A stretch of 59,159 nucleotides of DNA from Alphaproteobacteria bacterium (GTDB taxonomy: Bacteria > Pseudomonadota > Alphaproteobacteria > Micropepsales > Micropepsaceae). The translations under genes were made by a program, and so were the position numbers. Below are positions 51,331 to 59,159 of the stretch, piece by piece. Within the stretch, counting starts at the first letter, position 1. Every line of letters begins with the position of its first letter. The notes beneath the pieces were generated by a model, which worked only from the letters and a program-made list of their open reading frames with translations, was not told the origin of the DNA and did not search any database. Location: NCBI GenBank assembly GCA_003139615.1, contig PLJH01000128.1:13963-73121 (forward strand), given 5' to 3'.

Positions 51331-51410
51331 ACGCCAATAGCGACCTGCAGCCAGTGCGATTGGTCAACGTAGAGTGCATGACGCTGACGCTATTCTTTTT
51401 TTGCATACGC
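51018..51410 (+). pseudogene. Truncated and frameshifted potassium channel gene
   Basis: A TTG start with the ribosome site GGAGGG matches the intact channel at 54206, but a frameshift follows before 51064. From there, 65 residues (TLLEEGKLTSVVGRLAQIML onward through S1-S2) align with the intact protein at about 52 of 65 identities. A single-base deletion near 51291 breaks the frame again at E-Y-I-I-R, and nothing of the pore or cNMP domain follows. Many differences between the copies are synonymous, so the duplicate was probably functional for some time before it decayed. Confidence 0.85.
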
Positions 51411-51569
51411 CTGAGTCGTTTCATTCATCGGCTTACGGTGCCGACGATTCGGCGGCGACCTTGAACGGGGCATGGCCACAACCTTAAATTTATAAAAATT
51501 GCTATACAACCGTAAGTGTACGGAGTTACAGTTTTGTCGTCGGGCGTAACCTAACCGAGGTTCAAGACA

Positions 51570-53675
51570 ATGACCCAGATCCTCCCACCAATCATGAATG
51601 CAGCGGAAGCCGGTCTCGATTTCACCGGCGCGACGAATAGCGACGCCGCGATGGTCACCGTCATCTCGACATGCGTGACGAATGGCGGCCTGATCCTGAT
51701 TTGCCCGGGGGGAATCTGCAGGTTCCAGGATGTGGTCGATTGCCGGAACGTGAACGGCCTGTTCATCGTCGGCAGCGGTATCGGTGCAACGACTTTTCAG
51801 CGCACGGCAGGCAGCATGGATCCGGGTCCTGTATTTTGGTGGGGCTCCAACTCATCCGCCACCGCGCAGGTCACATCGGGGGGAATGTCCGCGTGCACGA
51901 TCGACGGCAACGGCATTGCGGATTACGGTCTCAGGACGACCTCCATTTACAGCATGGATTTCCTCGACCTCAGCATTGTCAACGCGATCGAATGGGGCTG
52001 GTGGATCGACTGTCTCGCAAGCGCGACATATGGCTCGGCCAACAGCCAGCGCAATCGAATCTGCAATATCAATTTCGATCAGAGCGGCGGTGGCGGCACG
52101 TTGTCCTACACCGGTTCAATGCTGTTCGATATCCAGGCGGCCGGCTGCTTCAAGCTCGATGGCGCGGCGAGCGAAGGCTACGATCCATCGCTCAACTATA
52201 TCGACGGTCTGCGGTTCGACATCCGGAACGGCGACGGGCTGTATCTCGGCAATTGCGACACCAACGGCATCCAGAACGGCTTTTTCTTCAATCCCTCGCC
52301 AAGCACGTTCACGGCCACGTTCACCTCCGGTTCCAGTACACTGGCTGTCACGTCGACACCGTTTCCAAGCGTGGGTAAGAATCAATATCTGACGGACCAG
52401 ACTACTCCGGGAAATCTGCCGACCGGCGTCTATATCACCGCGTTCGACGCCGGCCTTTCGCAAATCACGATGAGCGCGAATGCGACCGGAACGGCGTCGT
52501 CGGGCGATACCATCAATGCCGCCAACCTCGGCACCGGCATCGTCTTTCAGGATCTCAACCCATCCGGAAACGGCCTGTCGCGCCACAACAATCTGAAGAA
52601 CATGGAGACCGCATCGAGCGGCGTCATTGCGCAGGACACCAACACCTATGTCAGCTTCAGCTGCACGACCGCCACGACCGGCGACGTAACCACCGTCACC
52701 TGCCCTTCGACCAGCGGTCTCGCCGCCGGCAATTACTGCTACGCGCAGAACATCCCCCCGCAAACCCAGATTGCGAGTATCGTCAACGGAACGCAGTTCA
52801 CGCTTGCGACAGTGACGTCCTACTACGACGTCTCCTCGCCCTCGAGCGTCACCTTCAGCATCGGCGCGTGGCTCCCGTCCGGCCCGAATTATCTGGAACT
52901 CAATCTCGGCAATTCGACGGCCGTTGACCTGCCGGTCGTGCAGGGTTTCGCGCTGCTCCCGCGATATGCCGAAGGCGTCCATTTCGATTCCGGCATGGTG
53001 GCCGGCTGCTTCGTCACGCCTACGAGCGGCGGAGATACGGACTCTCTCGGCACGCTGCAGAATTTTATCAATAGAACATCAACGGTTCAGCCTGCCGGAG
53101 TGAATATTGCGACGACTTCAAACTCGCCCGCCATCCTGATTGAAGACGTTTCGACCGGCAACACGGCCACATTCACTCTCGACAATGCGGGCTCTCTCGC
53201 AATCGTCAACAACGACGGCGACACGGTTTCGATCACCGGCGCGAGCGGCGCCGTAGGCCAGGAGGGAACGAACGAATCGACCACGGGAACGACCGCCCAG
53301 GTTCTTCAAAGCGTCACCATTCCAGCCAATTTCTTCACATCCGGCACGATCGAAATCGTCGCAAGCGGAACCTTCGCAAACACGCACTCGAAGTCCGTCA
53401 CCCTGAACTTCGGGGGGCAGTCCGTCACGGCCACGACCACCGCGCATAGCGCGTGGATATTTAAAATGTGGGTCGTGAGGACCGGCGCTTCCGCGCAGTC
53501 ATACGGGGCAGAATACGTCGACGCGGCCGGTGTGCAGTGTCCGCTGGGATATTCGGGAACCTGCACGATCATTGAGACTTCGACAATCAACGTGCAACTC
53601 AAAGCAACAACGTCGACAGCCGCGGGGGACGCGTCATGCCAGACGCTCGAGGTCGACTACAAGGGTGCCGTTTGA
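51570..53675 (+). CDS. Orphan tailspike-like beta-helix protein
   Basis: The 701-residue product has no signal peptide. The N-terminus (AAEAGLDFTGATNSDAAMVT, then GGLILICPGGICRFQ) is like the start of the pectin-lyase-fold region of phage tailspikes. Repeated short strands (ACTIDGNGIADYGLRTTSIY; YIDGLRFDIRNGDGLYLGNC) fit a parallel beta-helix up to about residue 530. The last 130 residues (QVLQSVTIPANFFTSGTIEI) look like a beta-sandwich trimerisation or binding domain. It contains an unusually large number of Ser and Thr residues. No other phage structural genes are nearby. A polysaccharide-degrading or binding role is plausible but unproven. Confidence 0.7.
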   Translation: MTQILPPIMNAAEAGLDFTGATNSDAAMVTVISTCVTNGGLILICPGGICRFQDVVDCRNVNGLFIVGSGIGATTFQRTAGSMDPGPVFWWGSNSSATAQVTSGGMSACTIDGNGIADYGLRTTSIYSMDFLDLSIVNAIEWGWWIDCLASATYGSANSQRNRICNINFDQSGGGGTLSYTGSMLFDIQAAGCFKLDGAASEGYDPSLNYIDGLRFDIRNGDGLYLGNCDTNGIQNGFFFNPSPSTFTATFTSGSSTLAVTSTPFPSVGKNQYLTDQTTPGNLPTGVYITAFDAGLSQITMSANATGTASSGDTINAANLGTGIVFQDLNPSGNGLSRHNNLKNMETASSGVIAQDTNTYVSFSCTTATTGDVTTVTCPSTSGLAAGNYCYAQNIPPQTQIASIVNGTQFTLATVTSYYDVSSPSSVTFSIGAWLPSGPNYLELNLGNSTAVDLPVVQGFALLPRYAEGVHFDSGMVAGCFVTPTSGGDTDSLGTLQNFINRTSTVQPAGVNIATTSNSPAILIEDVSTGNTATFTLDNAGSLAIVNNDGDTVSITGASGAVGQEGTNESTTGTTAQVLQSVTIPANFFTSGTIEIVASGTFANTHSKSVTLNFGGQSVTATTTAHSAWIFKMWVVRTGASAQSYGAEYVDAAGVQCPLGYSGTCTIIETSTINVQLKATTSTAAGDASCQTLEVDYKGAV

Positions 53676-53929
53676 AAATCGCAAGCCATGCGAGCGAAGT
53701 TTGTGTCTTGCTTTCGATGCGGCTTCGACTGCCAATGGCGGCAGTCGAAGCCGGCCCTTGTTCGACCACATCTCAATCGTTCGCCCGCCTCGCATACCGA
53801 CGCGTGCCACTCAAAACGCGCTCGCTTCGCTTCCTGTTAAATCGGGAGTCCTTATCGATTCCGATGATGTTTCGGACACTCCGAACGCCCGAGTTCACCG
53901 TCGCGTTAATGCCGATCGGGCCGCCAAAC

Positions 53930-54530
53930 CGTCAAGCGTGTACACAGTAATGAATTTTATTTCACAGTTCGGCCTCGATATCGGCCCCATTTGAATGGCG
54001 GCTGCCCCGACCAAGGGCTCTCGTGCCTGCCCAGCTCGGCCACGACAGCAAGATATAGCGCGACCGACGCCAAACATGCGATACTGAGGGTCTGGGGGGC
54101 CCCAATAGCTGCTATGACATTGACGATCTCCAATCTCAGCACGAAAGCGGTAGGCCAAATCGCGATTACCGGGCGCTGGATTACAGGCGGTTCCTGGAGG
54201 GCTGATTGAATCAGACCATTAAACCCGACGAGCCGGCGCAGACATCTCGTATAGGCCGATCTCATCTGCGCACCGCTGCGTTTACGCTTCTCGAAGAAGG
54301 CGAATTGACCAGCGTCCTCGGACGCCTCGCCCAGGCTCTTTTGATCGCGCTTATCATCGCAAACGTCGTGGCGGTTGCGCTCGAAACCATCCCGTCGATT
54401 TATTCCCGTTGGCATGTCTTCTTCAGCGACTTCGAAAAGCTTTCGGTCGGCGCCTATACGATCGAGTATCTCGTTCGCATGTGGTCTTCGGTAGAAGATC
54501 CGCGTGTCGCGGCACGCGGCCCCATCAATG
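53930..54530 (+). repeat. Direct repeat copy B: channel leader plus channel 5' part
   Basis: This is the partner of copy A. The block at 54051-54083 is identical to copy A and lies 155 bases before the TTG start (156 in copy A). The surrounding sequence is diverged, so the block is more conserved than its flanks. Confidence 0.85.
54114..54209 (+). CDS. Possible 31-residue leader peptide overlapping the channel start
   Basis: An ATG opens a short frame whose product begins MTLTISNLSTKAVGQIAITG. Its TGA overlaps the channel TTG (TTGA), so translation of the channel could be coupled to it. In copy A the start is GTG and the first residues (MTLTIFNLSRKA) are kept, but the rest diverges. It could also be chance, because the opposite strand carries a competing 61-codon frame (53957-54142) with a membrane-like stretch, ACLASVALYLAVV. 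Confidence 0.3.
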   Translation: MTLTISNLSTKAVGQIAITGRWITGGSWRAD

Positions 54531-55534
54531 GGCGTATCGCGTTCGCGCTCAGGCCGCTGATGATTGTGGATTTTCTCGCATTCGCACCAAGCTATTTGAG
54601 TTTTGTTTTTCCGATCGATTTGCGCGTCTTGCGCATTTTCCGCCTCTTCCGGCTGGTCAAGCTGGCGCGCTATTCCCACGCCCTGCCCGCTTTGCTTGGC
54701 GTGCTCTACGCAGAGCGCTCCGCACTCTTCGCGTCAGGCATCCTTCTCGTCTCCACCATGTGCGTCACCGGCGAGGTGATGCATCTGGCCGAAGGCGATG
54801 CGCAACCCAAAGTCTTGGGGACCCTGCCCGATGCCATGTATTGGGCGATCACAACCCTTACCACCGTCGGATACGGCGACGTCGTACCCATCACGCCTCT
54901 CGGCAAATTCATCGCCGGTGTCACCGAGGTTCTCGGCCTGCTGCTGTTCGCCTTGCCGATCGGCATCATTGCCCAGGGATTTGTCAGCGGGCTCAACCGC
55001 CGGCGCTTCGCCATCACCTGGAGCACGCTCAAACAACAGCCGCTGTTCGACGGCTTCGACGTGACCGCGATGAGCGACCTTATGGAATGCGTCAAAGCCG
55101 ACATCGTGCCCGAACACGGGCAGATCACATTGGCGGGCGAGCCCGCGCACGCGCTTTTTCTCATCGTGTCGGGAACGGCGCGCGTGGACGGCGACCATGC
55201 TGATGTACTGTTGAAGGAGGGCGCGATTATCGGCCCCGAGGCTCTGAATCATCAGTGCACTTACGCGCAAACGGTCACAGCACGCTCAAGCGTGCGCGTA
55301 ATGTTGCTGTCGCATGAAGACCTGCGCAGACTGGCCCGCAAGAACCCGTTGTTGCGACAGCGCCTGGAATCGGCGATCAGCACACAGAAACCCGAAGCGA
55401 TCCCTGCCGCAGACCCGGAGCGCCGACTGTCGGAGCTGGAAGCCGAGAATATAAGGCTGAGAAATGTGGTCGCCGATCTGATGCTGAACAAGATTGCGCC
55501 GCGCAAGTCCGACGGCGAAGCGCCGACGTCATAG
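54206..55534 (+). CDS. Voltage-gated-type potassium channel with a cyclic-nucleotide-binding domain (intact copy)
   Basis: The 442-residue membrane protein has six transmembrane segments, S4 with RVLRIFRLFRLVKLAR, the filter T-V-G-Y-G-D near residues 219-224, a C-linker and a cNMP-binding domain (about 285-405, ALFLIVSGTARVDGDHADVL). It ends with a coiled-coil-like tail (RRLSELEAENIRLRNVVADL) that the channel at 30843 lacks, which may mediate tetramer assembly. The start is TTG with GGAGG 6 bases upstream. Confidence 0.9.
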   Translation: MNQTIKPDEPAQTSRIGRSHLRTAAFTLLEEGELTSVLGRLAQALLIALIIANVVAVALETIPSIYSRWHVFFSDFEKLSVGAYTIEYLVRMWSSVEDPRVAARGPINGRIAFALRPLMIVDFLAFAPSYLSFVFPIDLRVLRIFRLFRLVKLARYSHALPALLGVLYAERSALFASGILLVSTMCVTGEVMHLAEGDAQPKVLGTLPDAMYWAITTLTTVGYGDVVPITPLGKFIAGVTEVLGLLLFALPIGIIAQGFVSGLNRRRFAITWSTLKQQPLFDGFDVTAMSDLMECVKADIVPEHGQITLAGEPAHALFLIVSGTARVDGDHADVLLKEGAIIGPEALNHQCTYAQTVTARSSVRVMLLSHEDLRRLARKNPLLRQRLESAISTQKPEAIPAADPERRLSELEAENIRLRNVVADLMLNKIAPRKSDGEAPTS

Positions 55535-55684
55535 CCGGGGTGCCGAGAACCTTCTCAAGGCCCCGGCTTGCTGGGGGTCCATCAACCCGCTAACATTTTA
55601 CCTTGCCTCGATAGTCGAGATGCCAATCTGTTCCGGTCAGTTCCTTGCACAACCGGATATCGAACCAATCTGGACCGAACGCTT

Positions 55685-56200
55685 ATGTCAGAAGAAAACA
55701 GCAATGAATCCGCCGCTTCCGAGACGGCGGCCCCTCCGGCGCCCAAGGAGATGCAGATCGCGGATGTTGCCGCCCTGGTGGCGGAGATGAATTTGTTTCT
55801 TTCGCGCCTGGCAAACCTGGCACCGTTCACGAATTCGCAGATCGCAGTCGCCGATTGGTTGGTGCTCACTGTCCTGGCCAAACGCCGGCCCAGCATCCCG
55901 CAACTTACCAAATTACTCGGCATTGCGCCGCTGCGCGTCAGAAGCATCGTCGACAAACTCAAGTCTCGCGGGCTGATTGTCGGACAAACATCCGAGTCCG
56001 GTTCCAAAGCGATTACGCTGTCGCCCGACGGCCAGGCTCAACTGGACAGTCTGAATGCCGAACTGCGGAGGTTGTTCGACGAAAGACCCGAAAAATTTTC
56101 GCAGGGGCTGGCCGGACGCGATAAGTCGTTTTTTGCCATCGCGAAAAACATGAAATTCCTGCTGCGCATGGTCGCTCCGCCGGCGACTGAGACGGCCTGA
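55685..56200 (+). CDS. MarR-type winged-helix transcriptional regulator
   Basis: The 171-residue product has a low-complexity N-terminus (about 25 residues) and then a winged-helix core: VADWLVLTVLAKRRPSIPQL, KLLGIAPLRVRSIVDKLKSR (recognition helix), GLIVGQTSESGSKAITLSPD (wing). The arrangement fits MarR, though sequence similarity is weak by eye. It follows the channel by 150 bases in the same direction and could regulate it or the secreted protein on the opposite strand. Confidence 0.7.
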   Translation: MSEENSNESAASETAAPPAPKEMQIADVAALVAEMNLFLSRLANLAPFTNSQIAVADWLVLTVLAKRRPSIPQLTKLLGIAPLRVRSIVDKLKSRGLIVGQTSESGSKAITLSPDGQAQLDSLNAELRRLFDERPEKFSQGLAGRDKSFFAIAKNMKFLLRMVAPPATETA

Positions 56201-56239
56201 AAAGCGGTCCCGTGTGGCACGCAGTCTTCCAGCCAGGAA

Positions 56240-58159
56240 TTAGAAATCCAGGATCAGTTTCCGACTGCCCTTTGCTATCGCAATTTGGCTGCTCCCCAAC
56301 GCCTGATTGACGAATGGGCTTCGAAGACTCGCGCCGAAAGCGATATCGACAACCGTCCCGTTGATGCGGCCCACACCATCCGCAAGCGCCACGCGACCCG
56401 CGCCATCGAGACCGACGAATTCGACGTTGCCGCCGTTCACAGTGAGTTCTGAATTCTGCACCGCCGTTTGGAACACGGCGAAGCTCGGATAGTCATCCGT
56501 CTTCGCGGCCTGGACAATAACCGGCGATGCTGCGTTGTCGGCGACGAGCCAGCCGGGATCTTGAGTATCCCAATGATAGCCGCCGAATGCGGGGCGCACA
56601 GCCGCGTAGGCCGCCCCGCGAACAAACACCCACCCGTTGCTTTCGACCTTGATAAGCGGCGCCCCGAACCAGACCCGCATCCCGCTCACATTCTTGCCAT
56701 AGGACGCGCGCGTAGCCTCAACAATCTGCGTCCCCTTGCTCTGAACGGCCCAGAGACCATTATAATGTTTGCCGCCGTCTGCTATCGCCAGGGGAAAGGC
56801 AATGATGCGAGCACGCGGGTCGGCGCCTGCCATAACCAATCCCGCCTCGCGATCCTGGGAGCTGCCTGCGAACCACTGTGGGGCCGGCAGTTTGGCGACT
56901 ATCGCCGATCCCAGGACATATTGAGGCGTGACGTAGGCCACGCGTCGGATGACATTTGCGCTGGGGTTTACAGAGCACTGATGCGCGCCCCTCGCCATAC
57001 CGCCCAAATTGCGGCAGCCGGCCTCGACCGCGAGCCCCGGCGCGCGGGCATCGACCTCATATGACCCGCGGCCCGCCGTATCGAGCGCGATATCCGCAAT
57101 GACTGGCGCAGGAACATAGCCGCTCATGGTCTCGGGAAATATTCCCGGCCCACGACCGTCGTCCGCATTGCCGGCCTTGCCAAAATACATCCATCCCAAT
57201 CCCTGGCCCGCATAGCCATTGGGAATTGTTTTCGCGTAGACACGCGTTGCCGTACCGCCGAATACGCCGTCCACCTGCTCTTGCGCCCACTCGGCCCACC
57301 ACAGCTCCAGAAAATTATGAGCGAGATTCCGGAGCCTGCTGTCGTCGCTGAAGTCGGCATAAGTGTAGATGTTTTCGAGCGTATAGTGCGCGTAAGTCGG
57401 CGAGAAATACTCCACCAGTCCCCAACGCGCGCGTTCCCTCAAATACGTCTCGAGATACACCGTCCAGTGCGCATATTGTTCGCTTGGCGAGGAATGATCT
57501 TCGTAGGTTCGGCCGGCGTATTCCGGCCTCTGACGAAAAATATCTGCAGCTTCCCAACATGTTGCGTCGTGTTGTGCGTCATGGTTCTCGCTCCCCCAAG
57601 GAGTCCAAATATGCGTCGCTCCCGTATCGCTCAGCCGGCAATCGCTATTCGCCCAGTCCCAAAAGACGGCGTCGATTGTGCTTTCATTCACCGCAGTGAG
57701 CCGGCTTTTCGCCTTGCTGCCTGCGGACCCGAAATAGCGGATAAAGCGGTAAAGAATGCCTGATCGCATGAAATGAAATGGCTGCCCGCCCTCCCCTGCG
57801 TCTGCTGACTCTTCTTCCATGTTGAACTTCGGAGCGCTTGGAAGCGTTGCGATTGCGGTCTCTATATCCGCATTGGCACTGGCAATTTCCTCTGTGCTAC
57901 GGCCTAACGCCAATAAGGCCAAGGCATGATTGAGCTTTCCCAGAAAACACGTAGACGTCTCGTTCGACTGGCCGCACACGGGGCTCGGAAACGGCTTACC
58001 AGCCTCGGACTGCAATATGGCTGCGCGCCGGACCACCGCCTGCGCATAGACGTCCGATACCGCCGCATCTGAAAGGGGGGCCGCCCAGGCGGCCCCGGAC
58101 AAAATTGGCGCGACACTCAGCACCGAAAAACCAACCCGCAGCAAAAAGCGAGAACTCAC
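56240..58159 (-). CDS. Large secreted protein, possibly an alpha/alpha-toroid polysaccharide-active enzyme
   Basis: The 639-residue precursor has a clear signal peptide with A-W-A26 cleavage. The first part is helical (about 27-370) with aromatic and acidic motifs (FWDWANSDCRLSDTG, YAHWTVYLETYLRERARWG, HYTLENIYTYADFSDDSRLR), and the second is beta-rich (about 380-639, MRVWFGAPLIKVESNGWVFV, GYHWDTQDPGWLVADN). Such an order occurs in polysaccharide lyases of the heparinase II/III and alginate lyase type, but I see no motif that fixes the family. It is divergent from the FkbM gene. Confidence 0.6.
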   Translation of the reverse strand: MSSRFLLRVGFSVLSVAPILSGAAWAAPLSDAAVSDVYAQAVVRRAAILQSEAGKPFPSPVCGQSNETSTCFLGKLNHALALLALGRSTEEIASANADIETAIATLPSAPKFNMEEESADAGEGGQPFHFMRSGILYRFIRYFGSAGSKAKSRLTAVNESTIDAVFWDWANSDCRLSDTGATHIWTPWGSENHDAQHDATCWEAADIFRQRPEYAGRTYEDHSSPSEQYAHWTVYLETYLRERARWGLVEYFSPTYAHYTLENIYTYADFSDDSRLRNLAHNFLELWWAEWAQEQVDGVFGGTATRVYAKTIPNGYAGQGLGWMYFGKAGNADDGRGPGIFPETMSGYVPAPVIADIALDTAGRGSYEVDARAPGLAVEAGCRNLGGMARGAHQCSVNPSANVIRRVAYVTPQYVLGSAIVAKLPAPQWFAGSSQDREAGLVMAGADPRARIIAFPLAIADGGKHYNGLWAVQSKGTQIVEATRASYGKNVSGMRVWFGAPLIKVESNGWVFVRGAAYAAVRPAFGGYHWDTQDPGWLVADNAASPVIVQAAKTDDYPSFAVFQTAVQNSELTVNGGNVEFVGLDGAGRVALADGVGRINGTVVDIAFGASLRSPFVNQALGSSQIAIAKGSRKLILDF

Positions 58160-58505
58160 TGGCCTGTCCTTCCCTTGCGAAGCATTTTACAGGGAGCGGT
58201 TAAGAATCGCTATCAAACCTTTCCGCGCCTTTCAATAAACCCCTTTGCTCATTCTGACGAGCGGCTTGACTGCATCTTTTGGCGTGACCGGTCTATCGGG
58301 CTGTGCTTTGCAGTCGCGTCATCGCCTGGATTTTGGCGAAGACGTTGTCACGCCGGTCTGCTTGCTCGGCCGACGTGGTGCCTCGATACACTGCAAGGCT
58401 TGCTTGCAAAAATCGAGATCGAGCTGTTGGCGGCCGAGCTTGGCTTTCGGCAGATGTCGGATATGGTAAAGTATCGGAAGATTGGGAAGCAGCAGCGGAG
58501 ATTGC
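58160..58505. other. Spacer between the secreted protein and the FkbM gene
   Basis: About 345 bases separate the two divergent genes. It should contain both promoters. No gene, repeat or convincing promoter was found by eye. Confidence 0.4.
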
Positions 58506-59075
58506 ATGACCGGCGTCCTTACAAAAATTGATTGTACTTTGTGCGAAAACAGCTTCGGACGCTATTGCGTACCAAAATCCAGCCAACATCGCCCCGCACC
58601 TCAAGATGTACTGCGCGGCAGGGTCTGGGAGTTGAATACCATCAATTTTATGCGAAACCACGTCGTGGGCCGCGATATCGTTCATGCTGGTATGTTCTTC
58701 GGCGATTTTTTGCCAGGGCTGGGCGCTGAACGCAAGCAGGCTTTCATGCGTATCGCCAGCAAAGAAGGGAAGGCGCTGGGAGGCGCTTCTCGCGTTGTCG
58801 ACGACACACGGCCGCGCGATGATGAAGGCATCGATGCAATTAGTCTTGTGAAAATCGATGAGGCACTTCCTGCGGCAGCGGACGTCGGCATCATTCAGTT
58901 AGACGTCGAAGGATATGAGGCATCCGCCCTTGCGGGCGGCATCCAGACAATCCAGCGATGCCTGCCTATCATCATCGTCGAAACGGTTCCGACGGCATTT
59001 GTGACCGACCATCTTGTTCCGTTAGGCTATTCACGGACCGGTACCGTATGTGGAAATTCGATTTTTACGACCTGA
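58506..59075 (+). pseudogene. FkbM-type methyltransferase with an internal deletion
   Basis: The open frame of 189 codons keeps the first part of the FkbM fold (NTINFMRNHVVGRDIVHAGM, FFGDFLPGLG) and the last part (EGKALGGASRVVDD; VGIIQLDVEGYEASALAGGI; IIIVETVP). The segment between the glycine-rich start and the C-terminal half, which in intact members carries the F-E-P type SAM-contacting motif, is missing, probably about 45 residues. The frame is kept. It may be a decayed or domain-swapped relative of sugar O-methyltransferases. Confidence 0.7.
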
Positions 59076-59159
59076 CTTTCAAACTGGGCCGCCACCGAAG
59101 CAGCCGCTTCGGCGGCCACGAAGGCGCGCTGACGGCTGCTAGAGCATCTTCCCTGAAAC

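Noticed and set aside
51570..53675. A prophage around the tailspike-like gene
   Set aside because: No terminase, capsid, portal, integrase or lysis genes are present in the window; neighbouring genes are channels and regulators.
58293..58685. A 130-codon minus-strand open frame opposite the FkbM gene start
   Set aside because: It overlaps the FkbM-like frame, which has clear family motifs; the translation here has none.

Overview
The window is one chromosomal segment of a GC-rich alphaproteobacterium. The evidence is the complete, uninterrupted mraZ-to-lpxC division and wall cluster followed by bamD, recN and ligA, a DAP-type MurE motif, and tightly overlapping start and stop codons. The gene layout fits orders such as Caulobacterales, Hyphomicrobiales or Micropepsales. 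The exact taxon is inference and cannot be fixed from the sequence alone.

Bases 1-9,900 hold housekeeping genes: prmA, an M24 aminopeptidase P, a serine esterase and a small GspG-like lipoprotein on the plus strand, then ligA, recN and bamD on the minus strand, and an XRE regulator on the plus strand. Bases 9,898-29,015 are the dcw cluster on the minus strand. Read 5'->3' it is mraZ, rsmH, ftsL, ftsI, murE, murF, mraY, murD, ftsW, murG, murC, murB, ddl, ftsQ, ftsA, ftsZ, lpxC. It makes lipid-linked peptidoglycan precursors, the septal synthase and the divisome. A 10-bp-phased repeat array over a promoter in front of mraZ looks like the MraZ operator.

Bases 29,300-32,400 hold trmO, a small membrane protein, a DUF4337 protein and a two-gene unit of a 64-residue membrane protein plus a cyclic-nucleotide-type potassium channel. 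A decayed IS481-family transposase (32.5-33.1 kb) marks the border of an accessory region.

Bases 33,500-59,159 are accessory. They hold two giant multi-domain glycosyltransferases, four sulfotransferase domains (one fused to a zinc-ribbon methyltransferase), a further methyltransferase, a secreted TIM-barrel-like protein, two arm-less HU-like proteins and a P450 fragment. Next come a damaged channel gene, an orphan phage-tailspike-like beta-helix protein, an intact channel gene whose upstream region repeats that of the damaged copy, a MarR-type regulator, a large secreted protein and an internally deleted FkbM methyltransferase. The glycan genes together suggest synthesis of a sulfated, methylated surface glycan or glycoprotein. 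No Wzx, Wzy or ABC exporter is seen here, so attachment and export would have to be encoded elsewhere. Four families of short intergenic palindromes lie among the housekeeping genes.
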